From JAEUKA01 sp044228505 (GTDB taxonomy: Bacteria; Myxococcota_A; Polyangia; Palsa-1104; JAEUJZ01), in assembly GCA_044228505.1 (NCBI GenBank), contig JBGAUT010000009.1:123482-187481 (forward strand): a stretch of 64,000 nucleotides of DNA, in the 5' to 3' direction. How positions within the stretch are numbered: position 1 is the stretch's first letter; every line of letters starts with the position of its first letter. The translations under genes were made by a program, and so were the position numbers. The notes beneath the pieces were generated by a model. It had not been told where the DNA came from. It did no database searches and saw only the letters and a list, made by a program, of their open reading frames with translations. Positions 1 through 8,876 of the stretch are shown one piece after another.

Positions 1-247
1 GACAAAAGGCACCGCAAAGTCCAAACGTCCGGACATTCGCCGGCTGTACCGGAGTGCCGGGCTGTCGGTACCGCGTGCTCCGTGGCATGTGCTTCGCCAC
101 ACGTTCGCCAGCCACTTCCTGATGTCCGGTGGGGGGCTGCTTACGTTGCAACGTTTGTTAGGCCACACCAGCGTTGCGATCACCCAGATCTACAGCCACC
201 TTTCCCACGACCATGTCGCCGCAGAAATGAAGCGGCTCAAGCTATAG
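1..247 (+). CDS. Tyrosine-type site-specific recombinase, C-terminal fragment (runs off left edge)
   Basis: The open frame enters from the left edge (first full codon at base 2) and ends at the TAG at 245-247. The last ~80 residues carry the tyrosine recombinase C-terminal signatures: HVLRHTFASH (HxxR box), a leucine-rich helix, LLGHTSVAITQIYSHL with the LGH box, and the catalytic Tyr of IYSHL. The enzyme would cut and rejoin DNA through a 3'-phosphotyrosine, as in XerC/D or phage integrases. Only the C-terminal part is visible, so whether it is a Xer protein, an integron integrase or an element integrase cannot be told. No att site is recognised downstream. Confidence 0.85.
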   Translation, partial: TKGTAKSKRPDIRRLYRSAGLSVPRAPWHVLRHTFASHFLMSGGGLLTLQRLLGHTSVAITQIYSHLSHDHVAAEMKRLKL

Positions 248-346
248 ACGGAATCCCGCTGTCTTGGGAATGACTCAATTGGAAGGATTGGGGGAGGCGT
301 CCTCCTAGACCTACTCGAAGCCTCCGCAGGGTGATAGAACCCTCGC

Positions 347-742
347 ATGACAACTCGATCGGCATCGTGTAGTTGCGGCAAGTTGACGGTTCGCTGTGAT
401 GGCGAGCCCGTCCGTGTTTCCATGTGTCACTGCCTCGCCTGTCAGCGGCGCACAGGAAGTGTCTTCGCGGCCCAGGCACGCTGGCCGAGATCGCAGGTCA
501 TGATTGCTGGTGAGTCAACCGAATGGACCCGCACCGGCGATGAAGGAGGAAAGATCACCCATCGCTTCTGTCCAATCTGCGGAGCAACCGTGTACTACAC
601 GTGCGACGACTATCCGGATGTCATTGCGGTGCCCGTAGGAGCCTTCGCAGACCCGACCTTTCCGGCACCCTCGTTTTCTGTCTATGAAGCCCGCAAGCAC
701 CCTTGGGTCAGCGTTCCCGTTGATGCCGAACACATGGACTGA
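347..742 (+). CDS. GFA-domain (glutathione-dependent formaldehyde-activating enzyme-like) zinc protein
   Basis: 131 aa, the usual length for the GFA/CENP-V family with its Mss4-like zinc fold. The conserved cysteines are visible: SCSCGKLTVRC near the N-terminus, MCHCLACQRRTGS around residues 27-39 and RFCPICGATVYY around residues 93-104. These match the two zinc sites of the family. Some members activate S-hydroxymethyl glutathione, but most are uncharacterised, so no substrate is assigned. It is a stand-alone gene with no clear Shine-Dalgarno before the ATG at 347. No partner gene (such as formaldehyde dehydrogenase) is nearby. Confidence 0.82.
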   Translation: MTTRSASCSCGKLTVRCDGEPVRVSMCHCLACQRRTGSVFAAQARWPRSQVMIAGESTEWTRTGDEGGKITHRFCPICGATVYYTCDDYPDVIAVPVGAFADPTFPAPSFSVYEARKHPWVSVPVDAEHMD

Positions 743-894
743 TGTAAACCTGCGCTGCGCCCGCAGGACCGATCCGGAAGCATCACCCAACGTGAGGTTG
801 GACTTCCTTACCACTGGACCGTCCGATTCCTGCGATGCCTTCGCAAGCTGGTTGGGCGCTCTGTGAACGCGAATCGCGCCCGGTTCTGCTGGGG

Positions 895-1323
895 TTACGT
901 TGGTGGAACGAAATACGTAGTCAGGGTTTCCTTGATCTTCCAGACGCCACTAACCTTTTCATACTTGTCCTGATATCCGCCGTACACCGACACGACGGGA
1001 GCGTGGGCGGGGGACTTAGGAACCATCAGAATCTGGAAGTACCAATCGCCAGTCGCCAGACTTCCCGAGATGGTGATGATCGGGCTCACAATGTAATGGG
1101 TGCTCCATGCGGTTCCGGCCGGAAGTATCGTCTCGAACGCGTTGAGGAGCTGAGTTCGACCGCAATAGCGACCAAACGGACCCAGATCGAGCACTCCGTC
1201 GTTTGTAAACAGATTCGCAAGCGCGGTCGCTGCCGCACTGCTTCCGCCGGTCCGAAACACGGCATCGGCATGGCGTGCATAGCTTGCCTTGAGTTCCTGA
1301 ATTTCCTGAAGCTGATCGGACAT
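895..1323 (-). CDS. SnoaL-like / NTF2-fold protein
   Basis: 142 aa. The opening helix (LQEIQELKASYARHADAVF), the segment LFTNDGVLDLGPFGRYCGRTQLLNAF and later strands such as TAWSTHYIVSPIITISG and DWYFQILMV are typical of the SnoaL_4/NTF2-like alpha+beta barrel. The family includes dehydratases, isomerases and hydroxylase subunits for small aromatic or steroid substrates. No substrate can be assigned here. AAAGGA lies about 10 nt before the ATG (minus strand) and supports the start. It is divergent from the PAS-STAS gene across a 202-bp gap. Confidence 0.78.
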   Translation of the reverse strand: MSDQLQEIQELKASYARHADAVFRTGGSSAAATALANLFTNDGVLDLGPFGRYCGRTQLLNAFETILPAGTAWSTHYIVSPIITISGSLATGDWYFQILMVPKSPAHAPVVSVYGGYQDKYEKVSGVWKIKETLTTYFVPPT

Positions 1324-1525
1324 GATCTGCGATTCCTTTCACGGTGCTGTGCCAGATTGCTGACGCCGTCCACCATCCACTCTGCGGAAACGATGAGTTG
1401 CTCGATATCCACTCACAGTATCTTACCAAACGGGGCGCGGTCCCGAGCTAGGGGCTGGTGGACCGATTACGGCGCAATCATCGTATCAGTTTGGCTCGCT
1501 TGCATCGTAAGATTCGGATCGGCCC

Positions 1526-3196
1526 ATGATCGATTCAGCTAGCCAATTTTTGGTTTCTCATTGTCCGCTGGGACTATCGTTGCACCTGCTTGGTGGCGAG
1601 TTTGTGACTGCTTCGCCAGCGTGCATGAAGCTGTTTGGACAATCGGAGGAACAGCTTCTTGGGAGGTCTCTGTTTGAGCTGGTCTCCGCTGCGGATCTGG
1701 AGTCGCTTGGGTATCACTGGAAGGTAGCTTGTGAGACCGGAGAGACGCACTCTGTGCGGTTCCGATATCAGCGTGTAGCTCAGGAATTTTCAACGATCTG
1801 GATCGAGGCTACGATTGGTTGCCCGACTCCCACTACACAGAATGTTTCGGGTAGTGGCAGTCCCCAGCTTGTGCTGTGTACTCGTGACGTGACGGCCGAG
1901 GTTGTAGCGGAGCAAGCGCGTTCGGAGCGCTTGGAACAGGCGGAGCAGGCGGAGCGACATCGCGATGCGCTGTCCTCGATGATTCCTGGTCTGGTGTGGT
2001 TTGGTCCGGTGAGTTCGGATCTGTCCAGCTATCGCGTCACCTACATCAATGAGTATCTATTCCGCATCACTGGTTACACCGCGAAGCAGTGGCTTGAGAC
2101 ACCCGGTTTTTGGCGCAGCATCATCCATCCTGATGATCGGGAGCGCATCCTTCGGGAAGTCGCCAGAGCGGGTCTGGAGGAACGAACGCTCGGACCGTAC
2201 CGAATCCTTGCCAGCGATGGAAGAGTCATGTGGTTGCAGAGCCAAATGCGGATCGAACGGGATGGGGGCGGTGTTCCCGTTCGAATGTACGGACTCACGC
2301 TGGATATGACTACGTTCAAGCAGCAAGAGACGGATCGCACTCGTGCGCTCGAACGGGTAGAAGTGCTGAAACAGAGAATGGATGCGCTGGTCGAGACACT
2401 TCCTGGAATCGTCTGGGAGCACTGGATCGACAGGGAGAAGCAGGACCAGAATTTCTGTAGCGACTTTGTGCTGCAGTTGACCGGATACAGCAGGGAAGAG
2501 TGGCTTGCAGAGGCGGATGGTTGGCTTGGTTTTGTTCCAGACGCGACCCGTGCAGACGTCACGCAAGCCCTCGACAGAATCGTGCAAGAAGGCGCAGGCT
2601 CCTTCCAGCACAAACTCAAGACCCGAGACGGTCGATTGCTGTGGATTGAGAATCATGTGGTCGCTCTGCGTGATGCCAAAGGACATCCTGTCTGTCTGCG
2701 CGGAGTAGCGCTGGATATCACCACTGGGAAGCAGGCCGAGCAAGAGCGGCTGAGCCTAGAGCGATCGATTGCGCAGCAAGCTCAACACCTGCTGGAGCTA
2801 TCGACGCCGCTGATTCCAGTGAGCGAAGACGTTTTGGTCATGCCGCTGATTGGTTCATTGGATCCTGCGCGAGCAGAGTACTCCTTAGAGACTCTGCTAC
2901 AGGGGGTGAAGACCATGAGCGCTCGTTACGTGCTGGTTGATCTGACCGGAATCAGTACTGTGGATGCAAGTGGCGCGGTGGCGCTGGGTCGGATGGTCAA
3001 GGCAGTGCGATTGCTCGGGGCTCAGGTTCTGTTGACCGGAATGCGTGCGGAGATTGCAAAGGCCATTCATGAGTGCGGAGAGGAGCTTGCGGGGATGAAG
3101 GTCCATCCTTCGCTGCGCAGTGCCATTGCTGAGTACGTGACGAATCGACGTTCGGAATCTCGTAGCCAGTCGCGTGGACTCCGAGCGCTGCTGTAG
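1526..3196 (+). CDS. PAS-PAS-PAS-STAS regulator (RsbR-like)
   Basis: 556 aa, soluble. A first PAS-like module spans about residues 10-125, followed by a short coiled coil (QARSERLEQAEQAERHRD). Two PAS_3-type modules follow at roughly 150-270 and 285-400, with the typical FRITGYTAKQWL and LQLTGYSREEWL signatures. A C-terminal STAS domain spans about 430-535 (VLVDLTGISTVDASGAVAL). This is the layout of RsbR-type stressosome proteins with the sensory half built of PAS domains. At the first phospho-Thr position of RsbR (the VDT motif) this protein reads VDAS; at the second, the TG of LLTGM is kept. No RsbS or RsbT partner is adjacent. It probably senses a ligand or redox state and signals through STAS. 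Confidence 0.82.
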   Translation: MIDSASQFLVSHCPLGLSLHLLGGEFVTASPACMKLFGQSEEQLLGRSLFELVSAADLESLGYHWKVACETGETHSVRFRYQRVAQEFSTIWIEATIGCPTPTTQNVSGSGSPQLVLCTRDVTAEVVAEQARSERLEQAEQAERHRDALSSMIPGLVWFGPVSSDLSSYRVTYINEYLFRITGYTAKQWLETPGFWRSIIHPDDRERILREVARAGLEERTLGPYRILASDGRVMWLQSQMRIERDGGGVPVRMYGLTLDMTTFKQQETDRTRALERVEVLKQRMDALVETLPGIVWEHWIDREKQDQNFCSDFVLQLTGYSREEWLAEADGWLGFVPDATRADVTQALDRIVQEGAGSFQHKLKTRDGRLLWIENHVVALRDAKGHPVCLRGVALDITTGKQAEQERLSLERSIAQQAQHLLELSTPLIPVSEDVLVMPLIGSLDPARAEYSLETLLQGVKTMSARYVLVDLTGISTVDASGAVALGRMVKAVRLLGAQVLLTGMRAEIAKAIHECGEELAGMKVHPSLRSAIAEYVTNRRSESRSQSRGLRALL

Positions 3197-3353
3197 ATCT
3201 CGCCTTCTGCATGATGACCCAGGAACCGACGTGGATCGCCGCTACGATCCCTGCTGGCCGGTACAGTTTGATTCCTCCGCACCAGTGACCGCGCAACCGG
3301 CACGGCACACAGAAGGCTCACGCTTCGCGTAATGATGAAATCCAGCGACGGGG

Positions 3354-4118
3354 TCAGAGCACTCTGGGCCAGTTCTTGATGAACTGTTCCATGTCGCGCT
3401 GCTGATCGGGGTTTAGGGTATCGGTGGCATTTTTGATTCGCTGCCGATTGTACAGATAGACCGCCGCGAGCTTGGGATCATCGGGCATGTGGTCGACGTT
3501 GTCGTCTTTGCCGCTGTCCTTGTCGTTTCCTGGGACGGGCTTGACCGGTGCTTGATCGAGTTTGAGAAGCTGATCCAGCGTCTTGGGTCCAACCACTCCG
3601 TCCGCACCGAGCCCTCCACCGGTTTGGAGCGCCATGATGTAGCCCTCTGTGGCCTTGTCCATGACGCCGGTCTGTTCCACATGCAGGCCAAGCTGCTTGA
3701 GCTGCTGCTGTAGGACAATCACCTCTGCCCCCTTCTGTCCGGGCTTGAGGATGGTCTTGTGTTCCTTGAGCGCTTCGACCTGGTGGGTGACCTGGGCGTG
3801 CTTCTCGGCCTCGGTCTGACCAGGTGCGGTGTCTGTTGCTCCGGGTCCACTGGTCGCCGGAGCTTGTACCGGGGCGGGCGCTGGAGCCTGAACCGGAGCC
3901 GGCTTTGGCACTTGGACAGAGGCCGGAGCTGGCGTCTTTGCAGTGGCCGGAGCCTGCGCGGCACTCGGCTCTGTCACCGGAATCGCCCTGGGGATCGGCG
4001 GATGATCGGTGGTCGGAGCATGTGCCACCGGCGTGGGCGTATGAACTTCTGGAGCGTGAGGAGCGGGCTTTTGTGGCTGGAAGATCGAATCGATCCGACG
4101 GAGGTCAAATAGGGCCAT
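3354..4118 (-). CDS. Proline/alanine-rich protein with peptidoglycan-binding domain
   Basis: 254 aa if it starts at the ATG at 4118 (MALFDLRRIDSIF). A longer frame reaches 4265 but would run into the end of the upstream acyl-CoA dehydrogenase gene, so the shorter start is preferred. Residues ~15-110 are low-complexity Pro/Ala/Val repeats (APAPVQAPA type), probably an extended linker. Residues ~130-190 form a PG_binding_1 module: ILKPGQKGAEVIVLQQQLKQLG, then GVVGPKTLDQLLKL. The C-terminus is acidic then basic. There is no clear signal peptide, so export is uncertain. The PG_binding_1 fold binds peptidoglycan in many enzymes, but no catalytic domain is present here. Confidence 0.72.
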   Translation of the reverse strand: MALFDLRRIDSIFQPQKPAPHAPEVHTPTPVAHAPTTDHPPIPRAIPVTEPSAAQAPATAKTPAPASVQVPKPAPVQAPAPAPVQAPATSGPGATDTAPGQTEAEKHAQVTHQVEALKEHKTILKPGQKGAEVIVLQQQLKQLGLHVEQTGVMDKATEGYIMALQTGGGLGADGVVGPKTLDQLLKLDQAPVKPVPGNDKDSGKDDNVDHMPDDPKLAAVYLYNRQRIKNATDTLNPDQQRDMEQFIKNWPRVL

Positions 4119-4204
4119 GAACGAGTTATCGCAGCCTATTTCGACGAGTTGCCCATCGGACCACTGTGGTACAAACCGCTCGCAATCCGTAGAGGCGATA
4201 CTCC

Positions 4205-5818
4205 TTACGTATGTGCGGGGTTCACAGTGTGGTCCAGCGATTGTTCCACACAGACTCTCTGCCACAGCGGCATGAGCTGATCGACCACATCGCGAATGCG
4301 CAGGGCCGCTTCGTCTGCGGGTAGGCTCAGTAGGACCGCGACTTCTCGACGGTAATCCGCGATCATGGACTGCGACTGCGGACTCCGGGCGCGCTCGGAC
4401 AGGAATGCAAAGAAGGAGTCGTGCAGCTTGAACTTCTGTAGATCACGGAGGATCTGTGCACACAGCACGTTGTGGGTGCCCTCCCATGCTTCGATGACAA
4501 TGCTGTCCCGAAGCAGTCGTGGCAGCACAGAGAAGTCTTCAATCGCGCCGTTCCCTCCGAGGATTTCGATCGCATCACGGATCGTGTCGGTGCAGCGGAT
4601 CGCCGTCCAGTACTTGTTCATGTTGACGACCAAGCGGAATACGTTGCGCGTTTGATCGTCAGCTTGTCCAAGTGCGATTCGATCGGATAGTGCAATGAGT
4701 TCGAACGTCCCAGCCACGGCACGGCGGCGCTCTGTACTGATCTTGGTTAGCGTGCGCCGGACCAGTGGGAAGGACTCGATCTTTTGTCCGAACGCTTCGC
4801 GGTGCGCAGCGTAGGTGGTGGCTTCGACTTCGGCGCGACGCATCATTCCGCATGCCGCAACGGCGTTGTAGACGCGGCTGGTGTTCAGTACGATCTCAAC
4901 CACCGACTTGAAGCCGCTCGACGGATCACCGACCGCAAAAGCCTGTGCATCCACAAAGTCCGCTTCCCCGCTGGCCATGCTGCGGGTGCCTAATTTGTAT
5001 TTTAGACGTCTAATATGCACGCCGTTCGGAGTCCCATCGGGCAGTCGTCTTGGGACCACAAAGGCACCGAGTCCAGGGGTTCCGCTCGGGGCTCCTTCGG
5101 GTCGTGCCGTCACCAGATACAGGTCGGCATCGATTACGGAACAGAACCACTTTTCGCCGTGTAAGCGCCAAGTATCTCCGTCACGACGGGCTCTCACCGC
5201 ATTGGCACCAACGTCAGAGCCGCCCTGAATTTCGGTCAGAAACTGCGCACCATGGTAGTGTTCCGGGGCGGTACGATCGTGGTGTAGGAGTCCGGGGAGC
5301 AGGCGTTCCTTGAGCGATTCATCCGCACGCGCTTGCAGGATCTTGATGAGTCCTGCCGTACACGCAAACGGACACAGATGTCCGCCTTCGCCATGCTGGG
5401 CGAGCAGATAGGCATACGCTAGCTGAACCCGTTCTTTGCCCGGCCGAGCGTAGCGCGACATCGCACCGGTTCGGTAGGCCAGACGACCGATCTCGAAGTA
5501 GCTCGGGTGAAAGATGACCTCATCGATGCGGCGTCCAATCGAGTCGAAGCGGCGCAGCGTGGGAAGGTTCTCATCCCGGTTGTTTTCGCGAATCAAGTCG
5601 TCAAGAATCGTCGCCGATTCTTCCCCAAACGCGGCAAGGCCCGGACTCTCTTGGGCCAGACCGTCCGCCCCCAAGTGATGGGACAGAATCGCTTGCAGAT
5701 CGGTATCTGTTGAAAAGAAGTTCTTTCGTTTCGACTGCTGCCAGTCGGCCAGCGCTTGGCGGGCAGCGTCGGGACCGGCGGGAGTGAGTGACTTCTGCGT
5801 GGGGCCTTGGCTGTTCAT
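4205..5818 (-). CDS. Acyl-CoA dehydrogenase family protein, AidB-like
   Basis: 537 aa from the ATG at 5818; an in-frame TTG lies two codons upstream. Family landmarks: the FAD/substrate-binding loop FLTEIQGGSDVGANAVRA, the GEKWFCSVIDADLYLVTARPEG strand, LGTRSMASGEADF, and the C-terminal EILGGNGAIEDFSVLPRLLRDS / EAWEGTHNVLCAQILRDL. The length and the TExQGGSDV and LGTRSM motifs place it with the AidB-like, long-form dehydrogenases rather than the ~380-residue beta-oxidation enzymes. It would be a cytosolic flavoprotein; the true acyl substrate is unknown. It is followed closely by the peptidoglycan-binding gene and preceded by a small membrane protein gene on the same strand. Confidence 0.88.
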   Translation of the reverse strand: MNSQGPTQKSLTPAGPDAARQALADWQQSKRKNFFSTDTDLQAILSHHLGADGLAQESPGLAAFGEESATILDDLIRENNRDENLPTLRRFDSIGRRIDEVIFHPSYFEIGRLAYRTGAMSRYARPGKERVQLAYAYLLAQHGEGGHLCPFACTAGLIKILQARADESLKERLLPGLLHHDRTAPEHYHGAQFLTEIQGGSDVGANAVRARRDGDTWRLHGEKWFCSVIDADLYLVTARPEGAPSGTPGLGAFVVPRRLPDGTPNGVHIRRLKYKLGTRSMASGEADFVDAQAFAVGDPSSGFKSVVEIVLNTSRVYNAVAACGMMRRAEVEATTYAAHREAFGQKIESFPLVRRTLTKISTERRRAVAGTFELIALSDRIALGQADDQTRNVFRLVVNMNKYWTAIRCTDTIRDAIEILGGNGAIEDFSVLPRLLRDSIVIEAWEGTHNVLCAQILRDLQKFKLHDSFFAFLSERARSPQSQSMIADYRREVAVLLSLPADEAALRIRDVVDQLMPLWQRVCVEQSLDHTVNPAHT

Positions 5819-5839
5819 GACCAAAACCTAGCACGATCT

Positions 5840-6328
5840 CTAGCCGCTGAGCTTATCGAGTGCCGACAGGTAGAGCTCTCCGCGTCTTTCCGCAAAGAGG
5901 TCGAGCGAAAGACTTGCGCTGGCCTGGAGGATGCAGCCGATTCCGATCGACCATAGCGCGTCGCTGTGACGGAATCGCAGTGCAAGCAGCAGTCCAATCG
6001 CCAGGATCGCGATCTCGGTGATCTTGATGATCTCGAAGGAGCGCATCACCTTCTTCATTCGCGTCTGCTCCGCTTGTTTCATCGCACCGGGCGCAGTGCC
6101 TAGTTGGTCCTTGAGCGCGGCCACTTGTCCGTCGGTACGTGCTAACACAGAGCCACCGACTCCCACTTGGATCAGCCCAACCAGGGATAAGGGAATCGCC
6201 ATCATTCGCAGCGATTCTGTCCCGCGAAGCAGATAGATCGAGACCGCGAGTGCGAGCACTCCGCACAGCAGGAAGCCTATGCTTCCGTTCTTTTCTCCAG
6301 TGAAGTAGCGGATCAGATCGGATTCCAT
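5840..6328 (-). CDS. Small integral membrane protein, unknown
   Basis: 162 aa from the ATG at 6328, chosen because AAGG lies 8 nt upstream; an ATG two codons earlier has its AAGG directly adjacent. There are four hydrophobic segments: GFLLCGVLALAVSIYLLRG, MMAIPLSLVGLIQVGVGGSV, EIAILAIGLLLAL and WSIGIGCILQASASLSLDLF. A charged loop lies between the second and third (RTDGQVAALKDQLG...MKKVMRSFEIIK). No family is recognised. It sits between moaC and the acyl-CoA dehydrogenase gene on the same strand, with 21 bp before the latter, so the two may be co-transcribed. Confidence 0.7.
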   Translation of the reverse strand: MESDLIRYFTGEKNGSIGFLLCGVLALAVSIYLLRGTESLRMMAIPLSLVGLIQVGVGGSVLARTDGQVAALKDQLGTAPGAMKQAEQTRMKKVMRSFEIIKITEIAILAIGLLLALRFRHSDALWSIGIGCILQASASLSLDLFAERRGELYLSALDKLSG

Positions 6329-6346
6329 CGTCATCCTTGGGATGGG

Positions 6347-6874
6347 TTAGGTGCGGTTCGATTTTACGTAGTGGCCGCTGCGGCCGCCGCTCTTTTCCGC
6401 AAGCTCGATGTCCGTGATGCGCATGCCGCGATCGACTGCCTTACACATGTCGTAGAGGGTAAGCGCAGCGACCGAGACTGCCGTGAGGGCCTCCATCTCG
6501 ACGCCGGTGCGATCCATCGCGGTGACGGTGGCCGAGATCTCGATGGTGCGTTCGGCTGCGGAGTCATCGGCTGGCGTGGGCGAAAACTCCAACTTCACCG
6601 AGGTGATGCGCAGCGGATGACAGAGCGGAATCAGATCGGCGGTACGTTTGACGGCTTGGATGCCCGCGATGCGTGCGACTTGCAGCACGTCTCCTTTGGG
6701 AAGGTCGCCGGACATAATTCGATCGAGCGTCGTCCGCTGCATCTGCACCCGGCCTACGGCGCGGGCCTCTCGCTTGGTCTCCGGCTTTTCGGACACTGCG
6801 ACCATGTGGGCACGACCGTGTCGGTCGAGGTGGCTGAGCTGGGAATCGACGTTGTCTTTGGGATCTGCGGACAT
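6347..6874 (-). CDS. moaC: Cyclic pyranopterin monophosphate synthase
   Basis: 175 aa from the ATG at 6874 (MSADPKDNVDSQLSHLD), which aligns with the normal MoaC N-terminus. A much longer open frame upstream is antisense to the lipoprotein gene and is ignored. MoaC signatures are clear: AHMVAVSEKPETKREARAVG, KRTADLIPLCHPLRITSV and DMCKAVDRGMRITDIELAEKSGGRSG, including the conserved Lys/Asp active-site block. The enzyme converts the MoaA product into cyclic pyranopterin monophosphate in molybdenum cofactor synthesis. No other moa, moe or mob gene is in the window. It is divergent from the next gene with only 25 bp between the start codons. Confidence 0.93.
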   Translation of the reverse strand: MSADPKDNVDSQLSHLDRHGRAHMVAVSEKPETKREARAVGRVQMQRTTLDRIMSGDLPKGDVLQVARIAGIQAVKRTADLIPLCHPLRITSVKLEFSPTPADDSAAERTIEISATVTAMDRTGVEMEALTAVSVAALTLYDMCKAVDRGMRITDIELAEKSGGRSGHYVKSNRT

Positions 6875-6882
6875 GTCGGCGC

Positions 6883-6892
6883 ATGCTAGCAT
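6883..6892. promoter_or_regulatory. 10-bp perfect palindrome between divergent starts
   Basis: ATGCTAGCAT reads the same on both strands. It lies inside the 25-bp gap between the moaC start (6874, minus) and the lipoprotein start (6900, plus). It could be an operator or simply chance; no matching copy was seen elsewhere in the window. Confidence 0.25.
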
Positions 6893-6899
6893 CCGAAGC

Positions 6900-7787
6900 A
6901 TGCAGATAGGCAACACCTGTCGCAACCCGCGATCGCAGAAGCCCGTATGGGGGATCCTTCTGATTCTGTTGTGGCTACCACTTGCCGGTGGTTGTCTGTC
7001 TTTGCGAAGTGTTTCTGCGACAGGAGCGGTGGGAACCTGGATTGGTGCGCGAGCCGGTTCAGCGAAAGACTTGGTGCTGTACTGCGGAGCGGAAAATATC
7101 TTTGCAGGAGTGTCCAGCACCGCGCAACCCACGTGTTCGCTGGAGCAGACCACTGGGGCAGTCGCAGAGATCACAGAGTACTCCCAAGCGCTCACAGAGT
7201 ACGCCACGGCGCTGAAAAACCTGGCGGACTATAACGATATCCGTGGTGCTGATCCGGCGCGGTCACTTATCTGGAACCTCCAGCGGATTTCATTGGGAGG
7301 GGTGATGCCGGTCGATGGCGCGTCGCTAGCGATGCAGCAAGGAGCGGCGAGTCTGCTGGCAGCACTGAGCGAAGAGTGGCGGCGCAACAAGCTAGAGAAG
7401 ATCGTAAAGGAGTCCCATCCGCATGTGCTGGCACTCTGTGAAGGACTCCTTTCGCGGGTTTCCTTGTTATCTGAACCGGCTCGCCAGATGCTTGAATCGG
7501 GACTCCCGTTCCGTCGCAGAAACTTGATCGAGCTTGAGCGCAGCATCAAAGTTTCTGATCCCGCAGCGCGTCAGCAACGACAAGCCCAGCTCATCGCGCT
7601 GCTTCACTTTGAGCATGGGCTGCGCGCAAGCTATGAATCGATTCTTTCCTACAAGAAGGCGGTGCTCGCCTTTTCGCGAAGCCATCAGATCTTGTTCGAC
7701 AGCGTGACCCAGAGCCGCAGCCTGCGCAGTCACGACAAGGCCATCTTCGAGCAGCTTCGCAAAGAGCTGCCTCCGCTGCTGAAGTAG
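6900..7787 (+). CDS. Putative lipoprotein, unknown
   Basis: 295 aa from the ATG at 6900. A longer upstream frame exists but is antisense to moaC. The N-terminus is a signal peptide: basic start (RNPRSQKP), hydrophobic core WGILLILLWLPLAGGC with a lipobox-like Cys around residue 32. The mature part is helical, with long charged stretches such as ALSEEWRRNKLEKIVKESH and LRASYESILSYKKAVLAFSRSHQILFDSV. No known domain is recognised. It would be anchored in the envelope. It lies 45 bp before era on the same strand and may be co-transcribed. Confidence 0.72.
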   Translation: MQIGNTCRNPRSQKPVWGILLILLWLPLAGGCLSLRSVSATGAVGTWIGARAGSAKDLVLYCGAENIFAGVSSTAQPTCSLEQTTGAVAEITEYSQALTEYATALKNLADYNDIRGADPARSLIWNLQRISLGGVMPVDGASLAMQQGAASLLAALSEEWRRNKLEKIVKESHPHVLALCEGLLSRVSLLSEPARQMLESGLPFRRRNLIELERSIKVSDPAARQQRQAQLIALLHFEHGLRASYESILSYKKAVLAFSRSHQILFDSVTQSRSLRSHDKAIFEQLRKELPPLLK

Positions 7788-7832
7788 ACGCTGGCGCGCT
7801 TGCCCGTTTGCACTCGTGGGCGGCGACGTGCT

Positions 7833-8876
7833 ATGCAAGCGCCCTTCATGCAATCTCCGTCGCAAACACAACAGACCTCTCAGCCTGCCAGCAAAGCCCC
7901 CGCCATCGAGCGCTCCGGTTTTGTCGCCCTGGTCGGTCGTCCGAATGTCGGCAAATCGACGCTGCTCAACAGTATTTTGGGCGAGCACCTGTCGATTGTG
8001 AGTCCCAAGCCACAGACCACCCGCAACCGCATTTTGGGCATCAAAAACCTGCCCACCGCCCAGATTGCTCTCGTCGACACACCGGGGCTACATCTGACCA
8101 CGGTCAAGGGTCGCACGGCGCTCAACCGCTTCATGGTCGAGGAAGCCCAGCAGGCCGTCGAAGGCGTCGATGCGGTGCTGCTGGTCGTGCAGATGAAAGT
8201 ACCCGAAGGCAAGTCGATCGAAGAGGTCGCTCCGACGCTGTCCTCTGCGGATGAACAGATCGCTCAGCAGATACTCGCGCTCGGCAAGCCCCTGATCGTG
8301 GTCATCAACAAGACCGACATCGTGCCGGACAAGCGGATGCTGCTGCCGATGATCGACTCGCTTGCGAAGAAGCTACCGGGGGCACCGATTGTGCCGACCT
8401 GTGCGCTCAAGGGGGACGGAGTCGAGCGGCTCCTCGAAGAGCTGTGTGCGGTACTGCCGCTCGGCGGCGCACTGTTTCCCGAGGATGTCCTAACGGATCG
8501 ACCCGAGCGCTTTTTGGTCAGTGAGCTCATCCGCGAGCAGGTCTTTCTGGCGACGAAAAAGGAAATTCCCTACGCGGTTGCAGTGACGATCGACAACTGG
8601 GAGGAGCGGATTGCCGATCACGGCAAGCGTCGCGGCGAGCGGATCGGCGTGCAGATTGACGCGACGATCCATGTCGAAAAGGCCGGACAGAAGAAAATTC
8701 TCGTCGGTGAAGGCGGACAAATGATTCGCAACGTGGGCATGCTGGCACGCAAGCAGATCTCGGACTTGCTCGGCTGCGGGGTGCACTTGGCGATGTTTGT
8801 GCGCGTCGATGAGGATTGGTCGCAGACCGCCGCCGGGCTGCGCAAGATGGGTTATGAGAGCGAGGCCAGCCGATGA
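7833..8876 (+). CDS. era: GTPase Era
   Basis: 347 aa from the ATG at 7833; a second ATG at 7848 and a TTG at 7800 are possible alternatives. G1 GRPNVGKST, an Era-type effector segment (SPKPQTTRNRILGI), G3 DTPGLH, G4 NKTD and G5 (PTCALKG) are all present. The C-terminal KH domain has the EIPYAVAVTIDNWEER and KKILVGEGGQMIRNVGMLARKQI blocks. Era binds the 3' end of 16S rRNA during 30S assembly. The stop codon overlaps the der start by ATGA (8873-8876), so the two GTPases are translationally coupled. The N-terminus is about 40 residues longer than usual before the G1 box, so the real start may be further in. Confidence 0.95.
   Translation: MQAPFMQSPSQTQQTSQPASKAPAIERSGFVALVGRPNVGKSTLLNSILGEHLSIVSPKPQTTRNRILGIKNLPTAQIALVDTPGLHLTTVKGRTALNRFMVEEAQQAVEGVDAVLLVVQMKVPEGKSIEEVAPTLSSADEQIAQQILALGKPLIVVINKTDIVPDKRMLLPMIDSLAKKLPGAPIVPTCALKGDGVERLLEELCAVLPLGGALFPEDVLTDRPERFLVSELIREQVFLATKKEIPYAVAVTIDNWEERIADHGKRRGERIGVQIDATIHVEKAGQKKILVGEGGQMIRNVGMLARKQISDLLGCGVHLAMFVRVDEDWSQTAAGLRKMGYESEASR

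Noticed and set aside
2057..2743. Long minus-strand open frame inside the PAS-STAS gene
   Set aside because: Entirely antisense to a well-supported gene, no family match; typical shadow frame in GC-rich DNA.
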